DNA from: Phyllobacterium endophyticum
Lineage (GTDB): Bacteria > Pseudomonadota > Alphaproteobacteria > Rhizobiales > Rhizobiaceae
Length of the DNA: 64,000 nt
Direction: 5' to 3'
NCBI RefSeq assembly: GCF_003010935.1
Contig: NZ_PGGN01000001.1
Coordinates: 1,550,001 to 1,614,000, forward strand
The position numbers and the translations under genes are program-made. Positions 1-10,516 of this stretch are shown here, piece by piece. The notes under the pieces are model-generated. The model did no database searches and had not been told where the DNA came from. It saw nothing but the letters and a program-made list of their open reading frames with translations. Each line of letters opens with the position of its first letter. Positions within the stretch are counted from its first letter, which is position 1.

Positions 1-1
1 T

Positions 2-3000
2 AATGTGATCACCGGTAACGCTGTGCACAATGTGCTGCGTGGCGGCGCCGGCAATGATTTGATCGACGGGGCCGGGGGCGCTGATTTGATGGTCGGCGGC
101 AATGGCGATGACAGCTATGCCGTCGATAACGCGGGCGACATAGTGGATGAGACGGGCACATCTGGAACGGATGTCATCAATTCATCGGTAACCGTTGATC
201 TGACCGATACGAACCATGTGAAGGGTTCGGTCGAAAACCTTGCCTTGACCGGCAATGGCGATGTGAATGGCAGCGGCAACGGGCGTGGCAATGTCATTAC
301 CGGCAATTCCGGCAATAATATCCTTGATGGCCGCGATGGAAACGATGTGCTTGACGGCGGTGCTGGTGCCGACACCATGATTGGCGGCAATGGCGACGAT
401 ATCTTTATCGTCGATAACATTGGCGACAAGGTCGTTGAAAGCGGCACTGATGGCATCGATCTGGTCGAGGCATCGGTGAGTTTCGATCTCGGTAATCAAC
501 AACAGGCGGTCGGCGATGTCGATAAACTGCTGTTGACGGGCAAGGCTGATATCGATGGCTCTGGCAATGAACTTGATAATGTGATCACCGGCAATGCGGG
601 CAATAATATTCTCTTCGGCAGAGGCGGCAACGATATTCTTGATGGCGGCGCAGGTGCCGACACGATGCGTGGCGGTACAGGCAACGATACTTATATCGTC
701 GACAATAGCGGCGATAAGGTCGATGAAGCCGGCGGCAATGGTAACGATCTCGTCAAATCCTCGGTCAGCTACAGCCTTGCCGATACCGGGGGTGATGTCG
801 AAAATCTTGCCCTCACCGGAACTACAAACATCGATGCGACCGGTAATGCGCTGGACAATGTGCTGACCGGCAATTCCGGCAATAATATCCTCGACGGCGG
901 CAAGGGAAAGAATATCCTGCGCGGCGGCGATGGTGATGACACATATATCATCAATAGCGCCGACGACACGATTGACGAGACCGGCACCGACGGCAATGAC
1001 ACGATCGTTTCGTCGACTGATTTCGATCTTGCGACCTCAGCCCAGGTGCACGGGCAGATCGAGAACCTGACCCTGACGGGTAGCGCCAACATCAATGGCA
1101 CCGGCAATGGGTCCGAGAATGTGCTGACCGGCAATTCCGGCGACAATGTTCTCACCGGTTTGGGCGGTAACGACATCTATGTGATCAATTCGATTGGCGA
1201 TGTTGTCAATGAGGAGGGCGGCAACGGTATCGATGGCGTCCGCTCGTCGATCAGTTTTGACCTCGGTTCTGCCCAGGCACGCGGGCAGGTCGAGAATCTG
1301 ACGCTGACCGGCGGTGATGATCTCACCGGCACGGGCAACGAGCTCGGGAATGTGATCATCGGCAATTCCGGCGATAATGTTCTCGATGGTCGGGCTGGCG
1401 ATGACACGCTTCATGGCGGGTTCGGCGCCGATACGATGCGTGGTGGCATCGGCAATGACATTTATATCGTCGACAATGCAGGCGACGTTGTCGATGAGGC
1501 CGATGGCGACGACATCGATGAGGTCCGGTCTTCGATCAGTTTTGACCTGGGTTCTGCCCAGGCACGCGGGAAGGTCGAAAATCTGACGCTGACCGGCAGT
1601 GCTGAACTCACGGGCACCGGCAATGAGCTCGGAAATGTGATCATCGGCAATTCCGGCGATAATGTTCTCGACGGTCGGGCTGGCGATGACACGCTTGATG
1701 GCGGGCTGGGCGCCGATACCATGCGTGGTGGCAGCGGCAATGACATCTATGTTGTCGATAATGCGCGTGATGTGGTCGATGAGGCCAGTGGCGACGGCAT
1801 CGATGAGGTCCGGTCTTCGATCGATTTCGACCTTGCTCCGGCAAAAGCGGTGCTCGGGAAGGTCGAAAATCTGACGCTGACCGGCAGTACTGATCTCACC
1901 GGCACCGGCAATGAGCTCGGAAATGTGATCACCGGCAATTCGGGCAATAATGTTCTTGAGGGTCAGGCTGGCAATGACACGCTTGATGGCGGGCTCGGGG
2001 CCGATACCATGCGCGGCGGAAGCGGCAATGACATCTATGTCGTCGATAATGCGCGTGATGTGGTCGATGAGGCCAATGGCGACGGTATTGACGAGGTCCG
2101 GTCTTCAATCGATTTCGATCTCGGTTCGAAGAAAACGGTGCGCGGGGAGGTCGAGAATCTGACGCTGCTAGGTAGTGCCGATCTTAAGGGCACCGGCAAT
2201 GAGCTTGGAAATATGATCTCCGGTAATTCCGGTAATAATACGCTCATCGGCAACGACGGCAATGACACGATCTATGGCGGCGATGGCAATGACATTCTCA
2301 ATGGCGGCAATGGCGACGACATACTGGATGGCGGCAAGGGCGCTGACAAAATGTATGGCGGTGCCGGGAGAGACACCTTTATCGTCGACAATGAAGGTGA
2401 CTCTGTTGATGCAGGGCCCGGTTATAATCAGGATATCGTCGAATCCTCCGTCGATTTCAGCTTCGCCAATGCGAAGCAGGCCAGCGATGCATATCTCCAT
2501 ATTCTGACGCTGACCGGTTCTGCCAATATCAACGCTACGGGTTATCACCAGAAGGATATTTTGAAGGGCAATTCTGGCAATAACATTCTGGACGGTGGAC
2601 AAAGCGCCGATACCATGACCGGCGGCGATGGCGATGACACCTATATTGTCGATGATTCCCGTGACAGTGTCATCGAAAGCGGGACAAATGGCCATGATCT
2701 GGTGCTTTCTTCGGTCAGTTTCAATATGAATAAGCAGGCGGAGGGCGATGTCGAGGATCTTACCTTGACCGGGTCAGACGCGATCAATGGAACGGGCAAC
2801 AGATTAGCCAATGTGATCACCGGCAATTCCGGCAATAATCAGCTTGATGGCGGGCTCGGGGCGGATATCATGCGCGGCGGCATCGGCAATGACATTTATT
2901 TTGTCGATGACGCGGGCGACGTGGTTGACGATACCAATGGCAATGGTATCGACGAGGTCCGGTCGTCAATTGATTTCGATCTCGGTTCGAAGAAAACGGT

Positions 3001-4084
3001 GCTGGGGCAGGTCGAGAATCTGACGCTGACCAGCAGTGCCGATCTTATGGGCACCGGCAATGAGTTCGGCAATGTGATCACCGGTAATTCGGGTAATAAC
3101 AGGCTTTTTGGCGGCGATGGCGAGGACACGCTCTATGGCGGCAATGGCAATGACACGATCTATGGCGGCGATGGCGATGACATTCTCAATGGCGGCAATG
3201 GCGACGATATACTGGATGGCGGCAAGGGCGCTGACAAAATGTATGGCGGCAGCGGCTCCGACACATTTATCGTCGATAATGAAGATGATTACGTTGATGC
3301 AGGGCCAGCTGATTCTAAAGATGGTCACTACATCAACAAGGATATCGTCGAATCATCGGTTGATTTCAGCCTCGCCAAAGAACATCAGGTCAGAATTGCC
3401 GCGTATCTCTATCATGTGACGCTGACCGGTTCTGCCAATATCAACGCTACGGGTTATAAACAGCCGGATATTCTGAGGGGCAATTCCGGCAATAACGTTC
3501 TGGACGGCGGGGCGAATGCCGACACCATGACCGGCGGCGACGGCGATGACACCTATATTGTCGATGATTCCCAGGACAGCGTCATCGAAAGCGGGACAAA
3601 TGGCCATGATCTGGTGCTCAGTTCGGTAAGTTACAATATGAATTCGCAGACGGAGGGCGATGTCGAGGCTCTTACCTTGACGGGTTCGGCCGCGATCAAT
3701 GGAACAGGCAACACGTTTGACAATGTGATCACCGGCAATTCCGGCAATAATCGGCTGACGGGCGGGGCAGGGCAAGACACTTTCGTCTTTAATAGTCTGC
3801 TCGCACCCAATAATATCGATACCATTACCGATTTTTCCACCAGCGAGGATATGATCCAGCTTGATCCGGCGATCTTTGCCGCGCTTGCGCCAGGCGGACC
3901 CTTATCCGCCGAGGCCTTCCATACCGGCAGTGCCGCAGACTCCCCATCCAACCGGATTATCTATGATCAGAAGAATGGTGCTCTTTTCTATGATCATGAT
4001 GGTGTTGGAGGAGATGCAGCGGTGCGGTTCGCCACTCTTAGCAGGGGCCTCCAACTGTCGGCCAGCAACTTCCACATCGGCTGA
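2..4084 (+). CDS. Giant RTX (calcium-binding nonapeptide repeat) protein, 5' end outside window
   Basis: The reading frame is open from the first bases, so the N-terminus lies upstream of the window. About 1360 residues are visible. They form roughly 13 modules of 80-100 residues, each with RTX nonapeptides (GGxGxDxxx type), a DTYIVDNAGD-like strand and a VENLTLTGS-like strand. The last 110 residues (from about TFVFNSLL, with TDFS and DGVGGDAAVRF) resemble the C-terminal M10/RTX secretion region, so type I secretion to the exterior is expected. No catalytic domain is visible in this part. Modules are unusually alike, and a two-to-three-module block (about 2100-2900) recurs at about 2960-3690, which points to recent internal duplication. 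The function could be adhesin, surface layer or a domain not in view. Confidence 0.85.
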   Translation, partial: NVITGNAVHNVLRGGAGNDLIDGAGGADLMVGGNGDDSYAVDNAGDIVDETGTSGTDVINSSVTVDLTDTNHVKGSVENLALTGNGDVNGSGNGRGNVITGNSGNNILDGRDGNDVLDGGAGADTMIGGNGDDIFIVDNIGDKVVESGTDGIDLVEASVSFDLGNQQQAVGDVDKLLLTGKADIDGSGNELDNVITGNAGNNILFGRGGNDILDGGAGADTMRGGTGNDTYIVDNSGDKVDEAGGNGNDLVKSSVSYSLADTGGDVENLALTGTTNIDATGNALDNVLTGNSGNNILDGGKGKNILRGGDGDDTYIINSADDTIDETGTDGNDTIVSSTDFDLATSAQVHGQIENLTLTGSANINGTGNGSENVLTGNSGDNVLTGLGGNDIYVINSIGDVVNEEGGNGIDGVRSSISFDLGSAQARGQVENLTLTGGDDLTGTGNELGNVIIGNSGDNVLDGRAGDDTLHGGFGADTMRGGIGNDIYIVDNAGDVVDEADGDDIDEVRSSISFDLGSAQARGKVENLTLTGSAELTGTGNELGNVIIGNSGDNVLDGRAGDDTLDGGLGADTMRGGSGNDIYVVDNARDVVDEASGDGIDEVRSSIDFDLAPAKAVLGKVENLTLTGSTDLTGTGNELGNVITGNSGNNVLEGQAGNDTLDGGLGADTMRGGSGNDIYVVDNARDVVDEANGDGIDEVRSSIDFDLGSKKTVRGEVENLTLLGSADLKGTGNELGNMISGNSGNNTLIGNDGNDTIYGGDGNDILNGGNGDDILDGGKGADKMYGGAGRDTFIVDNEGDSVDAGPGYNQDIVESSVDFSFANAKQASDAYLHILTLTGSANINATGYHQKDILKGNSGNNILDGGQSADTMTGGDGDDTYIVDDSRDSVIESGTNGHDLVLSSVSFNMNKQAEGDVEDLTLTGSDAINGTGNRLANVITGNSGNNQLDGGLGADIMRGGIGNDIYFVDDAGDVVDDTNGNGIDEVRSSIDFDLGSKKTVLGQVENLTLTSSADLMGTGNEFGNVITGNSGNNRLFGGDGEDTLYGGNGNDTIYGGDGDDILNGGNGDDILDGGKGADKMYGGSGSDTFIVDNEDDYVDAGPADSKDGHYINKDIVESSVDFSLAKEHQVRIAAYLYHVTLTGSANINATGYKQPDILRGNSGNNVLDGGANADTMTGGDGDDTYIVDDSQDSVIESGTNGHDLVLSSVSYNMNSQTEGDVEALTLTGSAAINGTGNTFDNVITGNSGNNRLTGGAGQDTFVFNSLLAPNNIDTITDFSTSEDMIQLDPAIFAALAPGGPLSAEAFHTGSAADSPSNRIIYDQKNGALFYDHDGVGGDAAVRFATLSRGLQLSASNFHIG

Positions 4085-4113
4085 CACTGCCATTCATCCT
4101 TAGAAACCCTTTA

Positions 4114-4148
4114 CGCGCGAACCGCCGAGGGCGGGGTGTTTTCGCGCG
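4114..4148. other. Hairpin between the RTX gene and the lipase gene
   Basis: Perfect 8-bp arms (cgcgcgaa at 4114-4121 and ttcgcgcg at 4141-4148) enclose a second 5-bp stem (ccgcc/ggcgg at 4122-4134). No T-run follows, so it is a weak candidate terminator. It lies upstream of the preferred lipase start. Confidence 0.4.
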
Positions 4149-4201
4149 GGCCTATGGACCGCAAAAGCGGGGCGCTCTCCAAATCTCCAGAAGAGGACTT
4201 G

Positions 4202-6558
4202 ATGATGAGTTATTTCAATGATGAGCAATCTTATCAGACGAGAAAGACTGCATGGGGCTTGATGAATCTGGCCGAACTGACATTCATGACGGCGGACGAG
4301 GCCAAGCCATATTTCAAGACTTTTTTGCTGCCGGCGGGCATGAAGGCCGATCCGACAAAGGGACAGCTCGAACTATCCGGCGAATTTGCAGGCTGGAAGC
4401 AGATTGGCGGCGATGCGCCAGGTTTCAACGCAGGCAACGGCGCAATAACCAGGGATCAAAAACAGCATGTGCTGGACGCGCTTCACATAACGGCAGCCAA
4501 CCTTTCGGCACTTGGTCTGGACAATAGCTATCTCGGAGACAACGGCCAGCCTATCGCAAGCGACTTGACGCAACCTATAGACAATCGCGGGTTTTTTCGA
4601 GGCTTTAACGCCGTTGGCGACACCGCTGGCAGCATTATCCGAAGGATATCGCCAGAGGGCGGCACGCAAGTGCAGGTTCTTGCCAGATATGATCATGACG
4701 GTGCCATCACTGATTTGGCAATGATAGCGCTCGGTACCAACCGGGCGGCGGATTTGGCGGAGATTGATGGCGAAGCAAATATGTCCGTTGCGCTCGGCCT
4801 GAACTATCTCATGAAAGCCGTGCGTTCTGTTGCGCAACCGTCAATCAGCCCGGATCACATCATTTTCGCCGGCTACAGTCTGGGAGGAGCGATCACCAAT
4901 AGCATTGAATATCACGTGAAGGATCTCGCTGACGGTTTCTTCAAAGACGCCCATTTCGTCGGGTTCGATGCAAGTTCTATCTCCCCAAATGCAAGCGACA
5001 AGAATCTGCTGAATTTCGGTGCCGAGAATGATCCCGTTTATGGTCTATTTTCCCATGAAACGAACCTGCCGCCGTCGGACGATTTCAAGCAAATCTTCGG
5101 CAGGATTATTCCGATGCTCAAGAAAGAATTGCCAAAGGTAAGCGACGCCGAACGCGCCAAAATATTCGATGGAGATTCGAAAAAAGAAAATATCGGGAAG
5201 TTGGTGGATGAGGGCGGGCTTAGCGCCACATTCAGTGCGCTTGCTCATCTAAGAACTGACACCACGTTCAAAGGAATAGGGTTTGTCGGCACGGCCATCG
5301 CATTGCTGATTAAAAGTGTATTTACCGGAGTATTTCCAGGTTTGATGGCAGATGCTTTCAGAGAAATGCTGGATATTTCAAGGTATGGGGAGACCGACAA
5401 GACTGTTATTGCGCAATACAACAAAAACCTCGAAAATATTGTCACAAAATACAGAAATATATTTGACAATATAAAACCATATGTAACATCTGGCAATAAC
5501 AATCTCGTTATTTTGATAATACCTACGATGAAGATCGGAAGATTGTTGGAATTCCTCTCGACAATGAAAGTCTTCTTAGCGTCGGATGGATCACGCATGG
5601 TTTGACGGCAGGCAGTGATGCGATTGAGCGTATCCATGGCTCGGCTCTTTATGAGCAGATGGACCCGGACAGCGTGGTTGTACTTTCAATGCTGGACAGC
5701 GACACTCGCAAGTCTGACTGGGTGGAGGATAAAAAGACCGCTACTAGTGACCATTTTGGTCAACCAGCTTTTATTCTTGGCTATGAGGACAATGAAACGG
5801 ACCTGCTGCGAGACGGCTCCAGCGATGATGTTCTTGAAGGCTTTGGCGGTAATGATCAATTTCAGCTGAGTAATGGAACGGATATCGTATTTGGCGATCC
5901 CGGATCGGATACCGTTCAGCTGGCCGGTAGGCAGGCAGACTATGACATCATTCGTGGGGCTCCCGACACATTTTATTTTTATGACAGGACCGGCGCAAAC
6001 GGTTTGAAGGAACTGCACGATATAGAGACAGTCAAATTCTCGGAATCGCGGTCTGGTAATATCGACCTGACGAAGCAGGTGAAGTCTGTCACCACAGGCG
6101 CATCACCAGCCTACCAGCTTGGCGCGAATGGCGACGATACGTTGCACGGACACGCAGGCAGCGATGTTCTGATTGGTGCTGGCGGTAACGATACGCTGTG
6201 GGGAGGCGATGGCAACGACGCGCTCTACGGCGGACTGGGCAATGACACTCTGTACGGCGACAAGGGAAACGACACCCTGTCCGGCGGCTTTGGTAATGAT
6301 ACATTTGTTCTCAACACAGCCGATTGGGGTAATGACGTCATAACCGACTTCAATATTCATGCCGGGGACAAGGATGTCCTTACCTTCGCCAAGGGGATGT
6401 TCAGCTCATTGGATGATCTTCTCCACCACACTAAGTCCGGCATCGACCCGAGCACCACCATCATCACCGATGGAAACTCGACATTGACCTTGCTCGATAA
6501 AAGTTACGCTGCGTTCACGGTGGACGTAAAACAAAATGGTGATGTCCGGCTCGCTTAG
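4202..6558 (+). pseudogene. Family I.3 RTX lipase (polyurethanase-like), split by a one-base frameshift
   Basis: Two frames together make one lipase of about 785 residues. The upstream frame (4202-5605, 467 aa, ATG behind an AGAGG element) carries the nucleophile motif GYSLGG (Ser226, codon 4877) and LNFGAENDPVYG, which matches the family's catalytic-Asp segment (Asp277, codon 5030). The downstream frame carries the WITHG segment with the expected catalytic His (codon 5596), then the DSVVVLSMLDSD strand, RTX repeats (GGxGNDTL) and a C-terminal type I secretion region. Reading att-ttt-gat-aat instead of att-ttg-ata at 5510-5517, that is one extra T in the run 5511-5514, restores continuity and similarity to the Pseudomonas lipase/polyurethanase family. 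As written, neither piece holds the full Ser-Asp-His triad. The cause could be a real mutation, a homopolymer sequencing error or slippage. Confidence 0.85.
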
Positions 6559-6902
6559 GGTTGAGATCGCGCCGCCGCCCGGACATCCGGAAATGGCGAG
6601 ACGTGCCTCAGTTGAGTCACGTTGCCAGCCCTGTGAGGCCGCCTGAAGAAGCCAGCTTGCGCACTGATTATTTCATAGTGGCCGGCCCGCGACAGGATTC
6701 GTGCTGGATTCCGCTGGTTCGGCTTATGGAAATTGCCCCCTATTGTATGCCTTTGCCAAACAGTGAATTGCCATTGTCGGCCTTCTTGCAAAAGGCATTT
6801 CATGGGATCGTTGTTTCGATGAATGGAGGCCTTTGCCAGGCGCCGAGCTGGTCCTCCCGGCATCAATTCACGTTTTTTAAAAGTTCAAAATGGAGTTGAC
6901 CT
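6559..6902. other. Non-coding gap upstream of the pilus operon
   Basis: No convincing gene is visible here. The stretch should hold the promoter of the pilus operon, but I could not pick a clear -35/-10 pair. An AT-rich run (cgttttttaaaagttcaaaa, about 6871-6890) lies just before the pilin start. Confidence 0.5.
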
Positions 6903-7403
6903 GTGAACACAACAAGTTCTTTCCGATGCATCGCAGCCATTCTTGCTTCATGTTTGTGGTCGCAGTCGCCAGCGGCAGCGGCTGTAGCTGAAAAATTAGG
7001 TGTCAGAATAACCATAACCAGCGAATGCAAACTGGCAGCCGCTAGCGAGCTCTATTTTGGTTCGCATGGGGTTCTTGACACGAATGTTGAAAAGACCGGC
7101 CAGATCAATGTGCAGTGTACAACGGGTACGCCTTACAATGTGGGCCTGGATGCGGGAATCGGGGCTGGTGCGACGGTTGCCGCCCGCAAGATGACCGGCA
7201 CGAAGACCGGCACGATTGATTATAATCTCTACCGGGACGCCAACCACAACGACGTGTGGGGAACAACCATCGGTAAGGATACTTTATCGGCAACGGGAGA
7301 CGGCGCGACCCAGTCCATCAATGTCTACGGACTTGTTTTACCACAGGTAACGCCCGCGCCGGGTGACTATACCGACACAGTAGCAATCACCGTTAACTAC
7401 TGA
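6903..7403 (+). CDS. Spore coat U (SCPU) domain pilin, major subunit of an archaic chaperone-usher pilus
   Basis: This 166-residue protein has an N-terminal signal peptide ending near SPAAAA and a single SCPU domain with the paired cysteines (TSECKL and VQCTTG) expected of Csu-type pilins. The C-terminus, DYTDTVAITVNY, has the alternating hydrophobic pattern that serves as donor-strand/chaperone-recognition segment in this class. The start is GTG with a ggag element 9 bases upstream. It is the first of four co-directional genes (pilin, chaperone, usher, two-domain tip), the usual order of archaic CUP operons. The expected role is the repeating shaft subunit for surface attachment and biofilm formation. 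Confidence 0.88.
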   Translation: MNTTSSFRCIAAILASCLWSQSPAAAAVAEKLGVRITITSECKLAAASELYFGSHGVLDTNVEKTGQINVQCTTGTPYNVGLDAGIGAGATVAARKMTGTKTGTIDYNLYRDANHNDVWGTTIGKDTLSATGDGATQSINVYGLVLPQVTPAPGDYTDTVAITVNY

Positions 7404-7425
7404 GCAATTCAAAAGGGAAAAAGAA

Positions 7426-8145
7426 ATGCGATCCATGCTGTATGGCATCGGCGCCATGAGCCTACTCGTGCCCTATACTGCAAGTGCATACGCTGCCTCG
7501 TTACGCGTCTCTCCGACCAGTCTTGAGTTGGTTGCGCCGGAAACTGCCGGCGTCATCACCCTGACAAATGAAGCCCAGCGCCCCTTGAATGTGCAGATTC
7601 GGGTATTCCGCTGGACACAGAGCGATGGGGAGGATCACCTTGAGCCAACCGGGGACGTCGTCGTCAGTCCTCCTTTTACCAGCCTTCCGGCCAACAAGGA
7701 CTACGCGGCACGCGTCCTGCGTCTGACACGACAGCCGGTTGCAAAAGAGGAAGCCTATCGCGTCGTTGTTGATGAATTGCCGGATCCCTCGCGCAAGCGA
7801 GCCGGCACGGTCAGTCTTGTCGTTCGCTATTCAATTCCAGTTTTCTTCAAGAGCGAAGACGCGTCGCCCCCCAAGGTGGCTTGGGGTGTCGTCAAATCCA
7901 AAGGCGGGCTTGTGCTGACCGCACACAATACCGGCGACACCAGGCTAAGGCTCGCGGATGTACGGTTGTTGCAGGGAAGCCACTTCGTTGCTGGCCATAA
8001 GGGCCTGGTCGGCTACGTACTCGGCGGAGCTAGCACACATTGGCCGATTCAGGCTGAGAAATCTATCAATCCGGGCCCGGTCACACTCAAGGTTCAAAGC
8101 GAGTCGGGTCCATTCGATGCCAACATTGCGATCAGTGGCCGTTAA
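7426..8145 (+). CDS. Periplasmic fimbrial chaperone (PapD-like, CsuC type)
   Basis: The 239-residue protein has a signal peptide ending near ASAYAA, then an immunoglobulin-like chaperone N-domain. The strand LRVSPTSLELVAPETAGVITLTN is typical of the family, as is the segment leading to YRVVVDELP and the VVRYSIPVFF strand. A smaller C-terminal domain follows. It should bind pilin subunits in the periplasm, complete their fold and deliver them to the usher. It begins 22 bases after the pilin stop with an AAGGGAAAAAG-type ribosome-binding site, and its end overlaps the usher start by 29 bases. Confidence 0.9.
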   Translation: MRSMLYGIGAMSLLVPYTASAYAASLRVSPTSLELVAPETAGVITLTNEAQRPLNVQIRVFRWTQSDGEDHLEPTGDVVVSPPFTSLPANKDYAARVLRLTRQPVAKEEAYRVVVDELPDPSRKRAGTVSLVVRYSIPVFFKSEDASPPKVAWGVVKSKGGLVLTAHNTGDTRLRLADVRLLQGSHFVAGHKGLVGYVLGGASTHWPIQAEKSINPGPVTLKVQSESGPFDANIAISGR

Positions 8146-10516
8146 ATTCGCAGCGAGTCTGTGCATCAGCTCTTGTTCGCTGATCGCTGGACGGGCACTG
8201 GGGCAAGATATGAGCGGTAAAGTCATGCCGCAGAATATCAAGGCGCAGGATCTTTATCTGGAAGTCTTCATAAACAATGTGTCGACGGGAATGATCGGTG
8301 CTTTCAAACAAATGCCGGATGGCGGATTGTCAGTCAGACCAGAGGAACTGCGCGAAGTAGGCATGGCGCCCGATCCGGGAGCATTGGGAACCGACGGTTC
8401 GATCAGGGTGAACCGTTTACCGAACGTGCAATACCGGGTCGATAATGAGACGCAGCGTCTTTATATCTCGACAATTGACAAGGCGCGCGCAGCAAAAATC
8501 ATCGATATCGGTCCGAAACCCCGCGCGGACCTCCAAAAACCCCAGTCGAGCTACGGAGTTGTGCTGAATTACTCCCTCTTCGCCAGCACTCCCAATCTCG
8601 TGGAAAGGAACATCAAAGTATTCCAAGGCATTTCCGGCGACTTCGACGCGCGTTTCTTCAGTCCTTTTGGCACCCTCAATCAATCATTCGCCGCGAATAC
8701 ATCGGAGGACGACATCGAGGGAGTACGCAGATTGAACACGACCTGGGGCTATTCCGATCCCGAGCGTCTCATGACCTACCGGGCGGGTGATTTCGTCACG
8801 GGCGGCCTGCCCTGGACACGCCCGATTTTCCTGGGTGGAATGCAAATCCAGCGAAACTTCTCGCTACGATCCGACCTGGTGACATTACCCATACCCATTC
8901 TTGCCGGGACAGCGGCCGTGCCCTCGACCCTCGAGGTCTACACGCAGAACGTCAAATCCTATAGCGGGACCGTTCCCTCGGGCCCGTTCGAAGTGACGAA
9001 TTTCCCTGTATTTTCCGGGCAGGGTAAGGCAGAAATTGTGCTGAAAGACGCGCTCGGACGCGAGACCCGGACGGAACTGCCCTTCTATTCGTCCAGCCGC
9101 CTGATCAGGCAGGGCTTGCTCGATTTTTCAACCGAGATCGGATTTCCGCGCCGCAACTATGCCTCCCAAGCCAATGACTACGATGGCGGTTTTATGGGCG
9201 AGGTTACGGCGCGGTACGGTATCACCAACTGGCTGACGCTCGAAGGTCATTTCGAAGGCGGAGCCGATCTCCTCAATGGAGGAATCGGCACGGTATTTCC
9301 TTCAAGCGCCTATGGCGTTGCTTCCGTCGCGGCTTCGGGGAGCAGTCATGATGGCAGCAGGGGCGCACTCCTTGACGGATCGGTGGAACTTGCCCAAGGC
9401 AGCTATACGCTAGTCGCCCGGCTGCAGCATGCGTTTGGCGATTATGACGATATCGCATCTGTCTCCGCCGAAGTGCCCACGTTCGGCGCTGCCTCCCTCG
9501 GTGCTCGCGTGCCGCGAACGCTGGCACAAATGAGCGTTTTCATGCCCGGACCGTTCGATCGCAGCAATTTGAGCTTCTCCTATGCGCAACAAAGCCTCGA
9601 TAGCGGCGGCAACAGCAAAATTGTCGGTGTCTCCTACGGACAGTCATTCTTCCAAAGCAGTTCCCTTTACGCAACTGCTTTCGCCGATCTGGAAGGCCGG
9701 GACAGTTTCGGCGTTTTCGCCGGTGTGACCATACCGCTGGATCACGATATCAATATATCGACCGGTTATGAGCAGACGTCAGATGGCCCCACAGGCTTCG
9801 TGGACATCGCAAAATCGGAACAGCAGGAAGTTGGCAGCTATGGCTGGCACTTGCGGACGAGCGAAGGGAGCAAGCCCGACCGGTCCGCGGCGGTGAGCTA
9901 TCGCGGCCGCTATGCCCGGGTTGAAGGAAGTGTCCAGCAAGTCGATGGCGGCGTCCATGCCAACGGACAGGTGGACGGTGCGATTGCGGTTGCTGCAGGA
10001 GGGGTTTTCGCAACGAACCGCATTGATGACGCCTTTGCTGTCGTCGATGTAGGGGAACCCGGTGTGGATGTGCTTTATGAGAACAGGCCGGCGGGCCGCA
10101 CTAACGGCAGTGGACGGCTGCTGGTGCCAAATCTTCGATCCTACGAGCCTAATACTGTGGCTATCGACCCGCGCAGCCTGCCAATCGATGCCAGCATCGA
10201 TTCGACCCGGGACATCGTCGTGCCTGCCGGCCACAGTGGCGTCGTCGTTGATTTCAATGTCGCCAATACGCCGGGAGCCTTGGTCAGCTTAGTTGATTCC
10301 GGCGGCAAAGCACTGGAAACGGGCCTTCGCGGACATGTGGAGGGTTCAGCCAAAGAGTTCGTGGTTGGGTATGGGGGCGACGCCTATATCCAGGTCCTTG
10401 CTGCACAAAACAGCGTTGTGGTTGACCTTCTCGACGGAAAAAGCTGCCGGGCACAATTTGCCTATAAGCCGCAGCCTGGGACGCAGGTCAAGATTGGAAA
10501 GGCAGTCTGCTCATGA
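8117..10516 (+). CDS. Outer-membrane fimbrial usher (CsuD type)
   Basis: About 799 residues. The frame is open further upstream, but ATG 8117 is chosen because it gives a signal peptide (MPTLRSVAVKF...AGRALGQ) and only a short overlap with the chaperone. The N-terminal domain (DLYLEVFINN...RPEELREVG) is followed by a long beta-barrel with a plug (e.g. YSGTVPSGPFEVTNFPVFSG) and C-terminal domains ending in SCRAQFAYKPQPG, all typical of PapC/FimD ushers. It forms the outer-membrane pore that takes chaperone-subunit complexes and assembles the pilus. Its stop overlaps the tip-protein start (ATGA at 10513), so translational coupling is likely. Confidence 0.92.
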   Translation: MPTLRSVAVKFAASLCISSCSLIAGRALGQDMSGKVMPQNIKAQDLYLEVFINNVSTGMIGAFKQMPDGGLSVRPEELREVGMAPDPGALGTDGSIRVNRLPNVQYRVDNETQRLYISTIDKARAAKIIDIGPKPRADLQKPQSSYGVVLNYSLFASTPNLVERNIKVFQGISGDFDARFFSPFGTLNQSFAANTSEDDIEGVRRLNTTWGYSDPERLMTYRAGDFVTGGLPWTRPIFLGGMQIQRNFSLRSDLVTLPIPILAGTAAVPSTLEVYTQNVKSYSGTVPSGPFEVTNFPVFSGQGKAEIVLKDALGRETRTELPFYSSSRLIRQGLLDFSTEIGFPRRNYASQANDYDGGFMGEVTARYGITNWLTLEGHFEGGADLLNGGIGTVFPSSAYGVASVAASGSSHDGSRGALLDGSVELAQGSYTLVARLQHAFGDYDDIASVSAEVPTFGAASLGARVPRTLAQMSVFMPGPFDRSNLSFSYAQQSLDSGGNSKIVGVSYGQSFFQSSSLYATAFADLEGRDSFGVFAGVTIPLDHDINISTGYEQTSDGPTGFVDIAKSEQQEVGSYGWHLRTSEGSKPDRSAAVSYRGRYARVEGSVQQVDGGVHANGQVDGAIAVAAGGVFATNRIDDAFAVVDVGEPGVDVLYENRPAGRTNGSGRLLVPNLRSYEPNTVAIDPRSLPIDASIDSTRDIVVPAGHSGVVVDFNVANTPGALVSLVDSGGKALETGLRGHVEGSAKEFVVGYGGDAYIQVLAAQNSVVVDLLDGKSCRAQFAYKPQPGTQVKIGKAVCS

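Noticed and set aside
1200-3800. Regular DNA repeats that could suggest a CRISPR or satellite array
   Set aside because: The periodicity follows codons of RTX nonapeptides inside an open frame. Repeat and spacer lengths do not fit CRISPR.
5505-5520. Programmed ribosomal frameshift as an explanation for the split lipase
   Set aside because: The site has only four T residues, no clear slippery heptamer, and I see no stimulatory hairpin directly downstream. A mutation or sequencing error is simpler.
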